Shown here one piece after another: positions 15,735 to 21,711 of a stretch of 21,711 nt of DNA. Source of the stretch: Bacteroidales bacterium (lineage in GTDB: Bacteria; Bacteroidota; Bacteroidia; Bacteroidales; UBA10428); the NCBI GenBank assembly GCA_030626465.1, contig DAOUOU010000012.1:1-21711 (forward strand), written 5' to 3'. The position numbers and the translations under genes are program-made. Every line of letters starts with the position of its first letter. The stretch's first letter is position 1. A model generated the notes under the pieces. It searched no databases. It had not been told where the DNA came from and saw only the letters and a program-made list of their open reading frames with translations.

Positions 15735-16397
15735 ATGGTCAGTTATGCAACAGACTCTGTCATGGGAACAACCCATGTAGAAAACCAGGATGGTTTTCTG
15801 GTGGTTGATGAACCGGATTATATCCTTCTCTTTATTTTCGACGGAGTCAGTCGTTCTCTTAACCCGAAAAAAGGAGTAGATACAGCGATTGATTATATAT
15901 CGAAAAACCACAGGGCATTTGTCAGCAAAGACTCCTTTGATCTGAAAGCCTTGATGTATGAAGTACAACAATGTATTCTTCATAGCAATTGGGAAGATGC
16001 TCTGACAACCTATTGCGCGGCATGTATCCTGAAAAAAGATACCAATACTATCATTGTCTCCAACCTGGGCGATTCCAGGGTATATCTCCTTGGCAGTAAG
16101 GATGCTCTCCCGGTAACCAATGATGATACATTGTATCCGGGAAGCAATATACTTACGAAATGCCTGGGAATTGAAAGGATTGACAGAGATGATTTTCGTG
16201 TTCAGAAAATACAAAGGGAGAAGAAGAGAATTTTACTTTGCACGGATGGATTCTACAGCTTTATGGAAGAGGAGAGAACATATTTCATAAATGTGCTTAA
16301 CCTACATGAAATAAGTGAGATAAAGAATTTAATTAAGGAAAAACTTGAAGGAAAAAATATAGACGATGCTACCTATATAATAGCATTTTATAAATAG
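15735..16397 (+). CDS. PP2C-type Ser/Thr protein phosphatase, minimal form
   Basis: Predicted metal-dependent phosphatase that removes phosphate from Ser or Thr. The 220-residue protein has the PP2C motifs in order: THVENQDG (13-20, normally R-x-x-N-E/Q-D), LFIFDGVSR (32-40, metal ligand D36), NLGDSRVYLL (110-119), LLCTDGFYSFM (167-177, metal ligand D171) and NIDDATYIIAFY (208-219, metal ligand D211). All metal-binding aspartates are present, so it should be active. It is shorter than the usual 240-260 residues because the flap and mid-domain loops are reduced. There is no membrane anchor, receiver or sensor domain, and no kinase, anti-sigma factor or partner gene lies next to it, so its target cannot be inferred. 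It converges on the DUF4197 gene with a 22-base gap. Confidence 0.85.
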   Translation: MVSYATDSVMGTTHVENQDGFLVVDEPDYILLFIFDGVSRSLNPKKGVDTAIDYISKNHRAFVSKDSFDLKALMYEVQQCILHSNWEDALTTYCAACILKKDTNTIIVSNLGDSRVYLLGSKDALPVTNDDTLYPGSNILTKCLGIERIDRDDFRVQKIQREKKRILLCTDGFYSFMEEERTYFINVLNLHEISEIKNLIKEKLEGKNIDDATYIIAFYK

Positions 16398-16419
16398 TAA
16401 CGTCTATGGTTATAAAACT

Positions 16420-17142
16420 CTAATTACCAAATACTCGTTCCAAAAGTTCTGAGGTACGTGCAAGCGGATCTTTTCTGATCTTTTCTTCTTCCCTGGCAAT
16501 CATGATGAATAGCCCTTCAATTGCCTGTTCTGTAACATATTCGGATAAGTCGGGATTCATCTTTTTTACAAAAGGTATACTGTTGTATGTTCTTATCAGA
16601 TCATCCCAGTACCTTGTAGCATCAACCTTTTCGAGTGAGTTTTCGATCAATGGTTTGATTTTTACACTGAGTTCGCTGGTTGTTTTCTTCTTCAAATAAG
16701 TTGTTGCAGCATGATCATTGCCATTCACAATACCAATGGCATCTGAAATACTCATGTCTTTGATTGCTGAAATAAAGATGGGTTTCACTTCATTGGCGGC
16801 ATCTTCTGCAGCACGGTTAATACTTAAAACTACCTTATCTACTTCACTTCCAAGTCCTATAGCCCTCATTTTGTCTTCTATAGTCCTGACTTCGAGAGGG
16901 AAAGGAATTTTAATCTCCCGGTTACCAAAATAGCCATCTTTTACAGAAACCAGGTCAACACTGTTGTCTGTTCCTTTCATAAGTGCTTCTTTGATGCCTG
17001 CAACTGCATCTTCGGAAGTCAGATCTTTGCTTTTTATTGTAAGTGCCTTATCAACCTTCTTCCATAACTGAGCATCGAGAGGGAATTGATGTAGCATCAA
17101 TGCAGCAAACAGGACGAAAATTTGTAACTTTTTCATTTGCAT
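16420..17142 (-). CDS. DUF4197 exported protein
   Basis: A 240-residue protein of the uncharacterised DUF4197 family. The N-terminus MQMKKLQIFVLFAALMLHQF is a signal peptide with cleavage expected after DAQ (residue 25); the Met at codon 3 is an equally good start. The mature part shows the family's run: LTSEDAVAGIKEAL, GTDNSVDLVSVKDGYFGN, IKIPFPLEVRTIEDKMRAIG, LSINRAAEDAANEVKPIF, then DAIGIVNGNDHAATTYLK and a helical C-terminal half ending in PLARTSELLERVFGN. Its length matches the family (about 220-250). The function is unknown; a periplasmic helical protein is all that can be said. It stands alone, convergent with the PP2C gene and divergent from the alpha/beta hydrolase gene. Confidence 0.9.
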   Translation of the reverse strand: MQMKKLQIFVLFAALMLHQFPLDAQLWKKVDKALTIKSKDLTSEDAVAGIKEALMKGTDNSVDLVSVKDGYFGNREIKIPFPLEVRTIEDKMRAIGLGSEVDKVVLSINRAAEDAANEVKPIFISAIKDMSISDAIGIVNGNDHAATTYLKKKTTSELSVKIKPLIENSLEKVDATRYWDDLIRTYNSIPFVKKMNPDLSEYVTEQAIEGLFIMIAREEEKIRKDPLARTSELLERVFGN

Positions 17143-17219
17143 AAATTTTTATTTTTCAATTAGAAACAATTTTCCTGCCAGACTATACAATAAGTAGCTT
17201 TCTTATGTAAGATTTTCAA

Positions 17220-17348
17220 TTAGTTTTCTTCCAGTTCCAGAAATTCTATCTCCAGTTCACTGTCTTCATCGTAATTGGGTTGAGTCAGAGTAACTGTGAC
17301 AGTTGATCGGGTTAAATCAAGTTTTCTCAGAGAAGTATTATGCCTATG
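17220..17348 (-). pseudogene. Possible decayed C-terminal coding fragment
   Basis: A stop-bounded minus-strand frame of 42 codons reads, in part, LRKLDLTRSTVTVTLTQPNY followed by the acidic tail DEDSELEIEFLELEEN and a TAA. The alternating STVTVTLT strand and ordered acidic end look like the C-terminus of a real protein, but there is no start codon in the frame and no upstream part. It lies between the DUF4197 gene and the alpha/beta hydrolase gene and overlaps the first codons of the longest possible hydrolase frame, which argues for a later hydrolase start. The family is not recognised, and chance cannot be excluded. Confidence 0.3.
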
Positions 17349-17402
17349 TCAGGAATTTTTAATAAATTACTAATCAATTATACATCCAAAATCCTTTTTG
17401 AC

Positions 17403-18167
17403 ATGATCAGCAAATTAATGAATAATAAAAAATGGATTGTTGGCTCTTTAGCTTTTCTTCTTGGCATTTCTGCCATGCCACAGGACAAAACAGTTCAATT
17501 TAAGACTTTTGACAAAGTAATAGTGACAGCTGATATCTATGCGCCGAATCCTTCAAACTCACCATTCATCATTCTATACCACCAGGCCAATTACAGCAGA
17601 GGTGAATATGTTGAGATTGCACCTAAACTGAATGCTATGGGATTTAATTGCATGGCTGTTGATCTGAGAAGTGGAGAAGCTGTAAACGGCATTGAAAACA
17701 AAACCTGGAAATTTGCAGATAGTATAAACAAACCCACACGTTATACAGATGCCTATACCGATATGAGAGCAGCTGTATCTTATGTGAAAAATAAATATCC
17801 GGGCACCAGAATAATATTACTGGGAAGTTCTTACTCTTCCTCCCTGGCACTCAAGCTGGCAGGTGATTTTCCGAAAGGGATTTCAGGCGTGGTCGCATTT
17901 TCGCCAGGAGAGTATTTCTCTAAGTTCGGATGGAGCAGAGATATTATTCAAACTTCTGCATCGCAAATTAAATGCCCGGTATTTATCACCTCTTCACGTA
18001 CAGAGAGTGAAAGCTGGCAGAAGATTTACAATGCTATTCCCGTGCAAACCAAGGTCTCATTTCTTCCTAATATGGGCGGAAAACATGGAGCAAAAGCATT
18101 ATGGAGTGCTTTTCCGGAGAGTGAGCAATACTGGAACGCCCTGAAGACATTTCTGGCAAGGTATTGA
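17403..18167 (+). CDS. Exported alpha/beta hydrolase
   Basis: Predicted periplasmic or secreted serine hydrolase of the alpha/beta fold (dienelactone-hydrolase-like), substrate unknown. The frame is open from 17340. I prefer the ATG at 17403 or 17418, because MNNKKWIVGSLAFLLGISAM is then a proper signal peptide; from 17340 the signal would be buried 27 residues in. The nucleophile elbow is LLGSSYSSSLAL (G-S-S-Y-S), preceded by the oxyanion strand FIILYHQANYSRGEY. The conserved His is in MGGKHGAKALW near the C-terminus. The usual acid position after the VFITSSRTESE strand carries Glu rather than the common Asp. Length (about 250 residues) suits a compact hydrolase with no lid domain. No partner genes lie beside it: the neighbours are a DUF4197 gene (divergent) and a glycosyltransferase gene (convergent). 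Confidence 0.82.
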   Translation: MISKLMNNKKWIVGSLAFLLGISAMPQDKTVQFKTFDKVIVTADIYAPNPSNSPFIILYHQANYSRGEYVEIAPKLNAMGFNCMAVDLRSGEAVNGIENKTWKFADSINKPTRYTDAYTDMRAAVSYVKNKYPGTRIILLGSSYSSSLALKLAGDFPKGISGVVAFSPGEYFSKFGWSRDIIQTSASQIKCPVFITSSRTESESWQKIYNAIPVQTKVSFLPNMGGKHGAKALWSAFPESEQYWNALKTFLARY

Positions 18168-18229
18168 TCTTCTGAAGCGAATACAATTTTCCTGCTTACT
18201 GGTTTTTTTTCATCTAAATGGATCTGTCA

Positions 18230-18283
18230 TTCAACATTTTGCTGTTCTTATTTGTTCTCAGAAAAAAAACAGCAAATGGTGAA
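18230..18283. repeat. Inverted repeat between convergent genes
   Basis: TTCAACATTTTGCTGTT (18230-18246) and AACAGCAAATGGTGAA (18268-18283) are reverse complements apart from one mismatch and one extra base, with a perfect 9-base core (TTTGCTGTT/AACAGCAAA) around a 21-base loop. It lies between the ends of the hydrolase and glycosyltransferase genes, which suits a hairpin that stops or protects both transcripts, but neither side has a T run directly after the stem. Confidence 0.5.
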
Positions 18284-18330
18284 TAGAGGGAAAAATGCGA
18301 ACATTCTCATCTTATTCGTATTAAAAAGAA

Positions 18331-20307
18331 TCAGTCTAAATGGTATTTCTGATAGTCGATATAAAAAAGTCTGGCTGGTTCCTGGTTGTTATGTCCAATT
18401 TGTTTGACCATTTTAAAGATGCCGGGATACTTGGCATTAATTGCGATCATGTAGCGTTCAACAGTGTTTATTTTAAGGTTTGATTTTTTACTCCGGTCAA
18501 GTCTCAGACTTGCATTGATAAGATAATACACATTATTTTCCTTAAGTTCTTTTAAGAGCAATTCAGGGACAACAGCAGAAGTATTATCGGCCTTTTCCAC
18601 GACTTCTTCCCTGAATTGGTGCACGGATCGTACAGGTTGAATTTTTAACTCATTCAGCAAAGAATCAACTGGAGAGATCATCTCTTCATCGACAAGAAAT
18701 AAGCTATAGACTGCATCGTCAAAAGAAATAAGAGCATATAAGTATTGTTTTAGCAGAAGTACTTGCTGTACAGGTTTTTTTACAAAATGTATATCATCAA
18801 CAAAAAATATCTCTTTAGTGCTTGAATCGGCATACGACAGAATGAGTTCAGTCTCTTCAAAAGGAAGCTTGTACACTGGATAAAAATACCTTCCATGCCC
18901 GTAAATAAAAGACATTGATGCTTTCCTTGATCCTATCATCACTTGTTCAGGCACATTCTCAGATGCCCATTCACTCAGTTTTAAAAAATTTGCAATATCA
19001 GGGGTATAGCCCTGGAATTTATTCCTCTTATGATTCCTTTTAAGAACTTCCTGACGCACTTTTACTTCCTGTGTGGTAAGAATAAGGCTTTTCAGTACTA
19101 TCAGGCCAAGCAAAGAAACAGCAATGACCTTGAAAAATTCTAACTTTCTGACTTTTCCTGTTCTAGCCAAGGTCCATGAAAAAGATAAAAGCATAAGCGG
19201 AATGTAAATGATTATTAATCTTGACTGACTCCAAAACTGATGAAGTGAAATAAAGGTGATAGCAAGGGAAATACCAATATATAAAATTACCAGCTGTATA
19301 ATTTTTTTCCCGGAACGATAAGCAAGTACAAGGCCTATAATTATGATTATTACAAGAATGAATGTTAAAAAGATACTTGTTTCTGCACTTGCTGTATTTT
19401 TCAGACCAATCTCCTGTAAAAATATCCGGGATAAATAAATTTTTGAATTTTCAACTATACGTATGAGCAAACCTGTAAAATTTTCTTTTCCCAAAGTCAT
19501 ATTATATGGATTTTTCATCAACATTTCATCCATAAGTGCTACACCGTCAGAACCTTTAATATTCCAGACTAATCTTTTGTAGAGAGAGAAAGGTATTGTG
19601 AAGATCAGGTATGCTATCAGACTATATAAAGCCGGAATAAATTTTCTTTCAAAAAGAAAATAAAAAATTACTGCAATTAGTCCTGCTAAACCTACATTTC
19701 TGGTACTGGCCATTACAAAGAGAATCAATCCCAAGATCAGGTATGTCCGCCAGAATTTCAGGATGTGATTGAAATTGTTGGGCCTATCAAGGAAATATGT
19801 TACCATTAAAAAGAATAGTGAGGATTGCAGGAACATATAGAAGGCTTCCGTATAAGTATGACTACCAAAATAGATGATACCATTACTTAAACTTATAATT
19901 AAAATAACAGAACTTAATAAGAAGGGTGATATGCGATTGCGAAATGTAAAATAAAGAATTATCTGATGCCCGAATAGAAACAACATAGAAAGAATCTTAA
20001 AAAATACCAGATGAAAACCGAACAGTTTAATCAACCATCCAATTATAATTGAATAGAGGGTGCCATGAAAAGCCGGGAAAGAGACTCCATCAATATACTT
20101 TTTAGCGTTTAACAAGTAGTCTGAATCATCACCGCCTTCACTTATTCGAACGTCAAACAGAAGAATTCCAAATACCAGTAGCAAACCGAGTGAGATATAA
20201 AAAATCAAATCCTGGTATCTGCTGAAAACAGTATCTAGTCTGGGAAACAGAAGGTAATCCTGGTAGTTGTATGTTGGACTTACTTTTTCCTGGTTATTGT
20301 AGTTCAT
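18331..20307 (-). CDS. GT39-type membrane glycosyltransferase (PMT/ArnT-like)
   Basis: Predicted inner-membrane GT-C glycosyltransferase that moves a sugar from a polyprenyl-phosphate donor to a protein, lipid or surface glycan. The frame extends to 20415, but that first codon is TTG. ATG starts exist at 20382 and 20307; I chose 20307, which has an A-rich leader and puts about 34 residues before the first helix. After that helix comes the acidic loop EGGDDSDYLLNAK, the position and form of the catalytic-loop acid in PMT/ArnT proteins, and then FHGTLYSIIIGWLIKLFG. Around ten further helices follow, then a soluble C-terminal domain of about 220 residues (LKLSEWASENVPEQVMIGSR onward) expected on the periplasmic side. 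Acceptor and donor cannot be told. No polysaccharide cluster surrounds it. Confidence 0.72.
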   Translation of the reverse strand: MNYNNQEKVSPTYNYQDYLLFPRLDTVFSRYQDLIFYISLGLLLVFGILLFDVRISEGGDDSDYLLNAKKYIDGVSFPAFHGTLYSIIIGWLIKLFGFHLVFFKILSMLFLFGHQIILYFTFRNRISPFLLSSVILIISLSNGIIYFGSHTYTEAFYMFLQSSLFFLMVTYFLDRPNNFNHILKFWRTYLILGLILFVMASTRNVGLAGLIAVIFYFLFERKFIPALYSLIAYLIFTIPFSLYKRLVWNIKGSDGVALMDEMLMKNPYNMTLGKENFTGLLIRIVENSKIYLSRIFLQEIGLKNTASAETSIFLTFILVIIIIIGLVLAYRSGKKIIQLVILYIGISLAITFISLHQFWSQSRLIIIYIPLMLLSFSWTLARTGKVRKLEFFKVIAVSLLGLIVLKSLILTTQEVKVRQEVLKRNHKRNKFQGYTPDIANFLKLSEWASENVPEQVMIGSRKASMSFIYGHGRYFYPVYKLPFEETELILSYADSSTKEIFFVDDIHFVKKPVQQVLLLKQYLYALISFDDAVYSLFLVDEEMISPVDSLLNELKIQPVRSVHQFREEVVEKADNTSAVVPELLLKELKENNVYYLINASLRLDRSKKSNLKINTVERYMIAINAKYPGIFKMVKQIGHNNQEPARLFYIDYQKYHLD

Positions 20308-20565
20308 TTTCAGTATTGTTTTGCGATAGTGTGAAAATACATATTTAATAATTATTCTTGTGCGTCCTTGTATTTCCGGCATTACAACACCAATCGGTTT
20401 TTTCTGTTCAGACAAGTCTTTGACTGACTTTCCTTGTGTTTATGGGTCGTTCCGGAGCGTTAACAATAAAATCACCTATCAGGTATGTTGAATACATATT
20501 TGTTGTAGTTTTAGGCTCTGATACAAATGATAGATCTGAAACGTACCAAATTATTTTCTCACATA

Positions 20566-21546
20566 ATGAAAGTTGCTATTACAGGTGCCAGTGGACATAT
20601 AGGGAATTGTCTTGCCAGGGAATTATCAGATCAGGGAATAGCAGTTAAAGTTCTTCTTCACAATTTCGAAAACGACCTAAGAAGCTTAAACGTTGACATT
20701 GTTAATGGAGATCTGCTGAATATTGATTCAATAGATCAGTTGTGCGATGATGTTGATATAGTCTATCATCTGGCAGCAAAAATAGCTATCGATAAGAAAG
20801 ATAGAGATCTTGTTTATGAGACAAATGTGAATGGCACCAGAAACCTGGTAAAGATTTGTAAAGAAAAAAAGATTAAACGACTGGTGCATTTCAGCAGTAT
20901 ACATGCGTTAAATGCCTATCCTCTTGATCAGATTCTTGACGAGAACCGCCCGCTGGTGGAAAGTACAAAGATGATTTATGATCTTTCAAAAGCCGATAGT
21001 GAGAGAGTTGTACTCAAAGCAGCCTCTGAAGATCTTGATGCAGTTATTGTAAACCCAACTGCTGTTGTTGGTCCTTACGATTTTAAACCGTCCTATCTGG
21101 GTCAGGCATTGATTAAAATATATTCAAATCAGCTTCCCATGCTTATCAGGGGTGGATACGACTGGGTCGACGTAAGAGATATTGTACAGGGTGCAATACA
21201 GGCTGCCGTGAAGGGCAGAAGGGGAGAACGCTATTTATTGTCGGGGCACTACTATAGCCTGAAAGAACTTTCTGAAATGGTTGGCAGAATAAGTGGAAAG
21301 AAAATCCCAAAATATATAGCTCCGATGTTTTTAGCACGTCTCGGCAGACCTTTTATCGGACTGTATGCATCCATAAGAAAGGAGCACCCTCTTTATACAA
21401 AAGAATCACTTGATATTTTAAAAAATTCACCACGATATATATCCTGTAAAAAAGCTGCACGTGAACTTACCTATCGCCCTCGTCCTCTTGAAGAGACATT
21501 GAATGACACCTTTCAGTGGTACCGGCAGCAGGGCTTAATAGACTAA
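20566..21546 (+). CDS. NAD(P)-dependent epimerase/dehydratase (extended SDR; 3-beta-HSD/DFR-like)
   Basis: Predicted cytosolic oxidoreductase of the extended short-chain dehydrogenase family. I start at the ATG at 20566 because the nucleotide-binding strand MKVAITGASGHIG (GxxGxxG at 7-13) then opens the protein, as is usual; the frame itself extends 13 codons further up. Other marks, by this numbering, are VYHLAAKIAI (66-75), NVNGTRNLV, the catalytic region HFSSIHAL with Y138-x3-K142 in YDLSK, NPTAVVGPYD (163-172) and DWVDVRDIVQGA (199-210). The 326-residue length is standard. This pattern is shared by dihydroflavonol-reductase-like and 3-beta-hydroxysteroid-dehydrogenase-like enzymes as well as sugar epimerases. 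A steroid-5-alpha-reductase-type gene starts one base after the stop, which favours a lipid or steroid-like substrate over a nucleotide sugar; this is inference. Confidence 0.85.
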   Translation: MKVAITGASGHIGNCLARELSDQGIAVKVLLHNFENDLRSLNVDIVNGDLLNIDSIDQLCDDVDIVYHLAAKIAIDKKDRDLVYETNVNGTRNLVKICKEKKIKRLVHFSSIHALNAYPLDQILDENRPLVESTKMIYDLSKADSERVVLKAASEDLDAVIVNPTAVVGPYDFKPSYLGQALIKIYSNQLPMLIRGGYDWVDVRDIVQGAIQAAVKGRRGERYLLSGHYYSLKELSEMVGRISGKKIPKYIAPMFLARLGRPFIGLYASIRKEHPLYTKESLDILKNSPRYISCKKAARELTYRPRPLEETLNDTFQWYRQQGLID

Positions 21547-21547
21547 T

Positions 21548-21711
21548 ATGATTACACAAGAACTTTTTTCAATTGTAGTACTTGCCTGGATAGGAATTGC
21601 AATTCTATTATTTCCGATACTCTTAATGATTACCGCACCATACGGACGACATTCCACTACTCATTGGGGGCCTATGATTAATAACAATCTGGGCTGGTTT
21701 ATCATGGAATC
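21548..21711 (+). CDS. Steroid 5-alpha-reductase-family membrane protein, 5' part only
   Basis: An ATG at 21548, one base after the SDR stop, opens a frame that runs off the window after 54 codons. The peptide begins with a membrane helix (LFSIVVLAWIGIAILLFPIL) and continues ITAPYGRHSTTHWGPMINNN then LGWFIME. The APYGRH...WGP...N-x-LGW-x-x-ME arrangement is the N-terminal signature of the 3-oxo-5-alpha-steroid 4-dehydrogenase (SRD5A-like) family, whose members reduce a C=C bond next to a ketone in steroids or polyprenyl-type lipids using NADPH. The catalytic C-terminal half lies outside the window and cannot be checked. The spacing implies co-transcription and probably translational coupling with the SDR gene. 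Confidence 0.8.
   Translation, partial: MITQELFSIVVLAWIGIAILLFPILLMITAPYGRHSTTHWGPMINNNLGWFIME

Noticed and set aside
20308..20415. N-terminal extension of the glycosyltransferase from a TTG codon at 20415
   Set aside because: TTG starts are rare in this phylum, the extra 36 residues show no domain or signal, and two ATG starts lie downstream. The ATG at 20382 remains possible.

Overview
The window looks like chromosomal DNA from a member of the Bacteroidota, probably an environmental Bacteroidales or Marinilabiliales-type organism; that placement is inference. The base composition is AT-rich. The 653-residue exported protein ends in a type A sorting domain of the type IX secretion system, which is confined to this phylum. 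Several genes are preceded by the TAnnTTTG promoter element of Bacteroidota. Ribosome binding sites are weak, and the small exported proteins have short Sec signals ending near Q, G or C.

Layout. The left edge holds 17 codons of an unidentified minus-strand gene, then a 355-base gap and plsC (minus). From 1459 to 6076 all genes are on the plus strand: a lipoprotein with two thioredoxin folds, formate--tetrahydrofolate ligase (fhs), a divergent thymidylate-synthase-family protein and a small exported protein, closed by a strong rho-independent terminator at 6197-6224. A GntP-family permease (minus) and a diacylglycerol-kinase-family lipid kinase (plus) are divergent around 7643-7758. The 738 bases from 8713 to 9450 lack an intact gene. 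They hold a decayed iron-containing alcohol dehydrogenase and three clusters of 7- or 8-base tandem repeats.

From 9451 come a Gfo/Idh/MocA oxidoreductase and a membrane-anchored NAPE-PLD-like metallo-hydrolase 33 bases apart, then the type IX-secreted protein with a probable alpha/alpha-barrel domain. Next are a Na/Pi-cotransporter family protein with a PhoU-like tail (minus), a possible 47-residue membrane peptide, a minimal PP2C-type phosphatase (plus), a DUF4197 exported protein (minus), an exported alpha/beta hydrolase (plus) and a large GT39-type membrane glycosyltransferase (minus). At the right edge an extended SDR reductase/epimerase is followed, after one base, by the start of a steroid-5-alpha-reductase-family membrane protein.

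How the genes fit together. Most of the window is housekeeping or envelope biology without one dominant system. Three local links stand out. fhs and the ThyA-like protein both use one-carbon-loaded tetrahydrofolate. The SDR and 5-alpha-reductase genes are packed like an operon and could act in sequence on a steroid-like or other polycyclic lipid. plsC, the lipid kinase and the NAPE-PLD-like hydrolase are all lipid-related but are not in one operon. I found no CRISPR array, phage, transposase, rRNA or tRNA. The least ordinary items are the divergent ThyA homologue, the SDR/5-alpha-reductase pair and the repeat-rich gap with the broken alcohol dehydrogenase.
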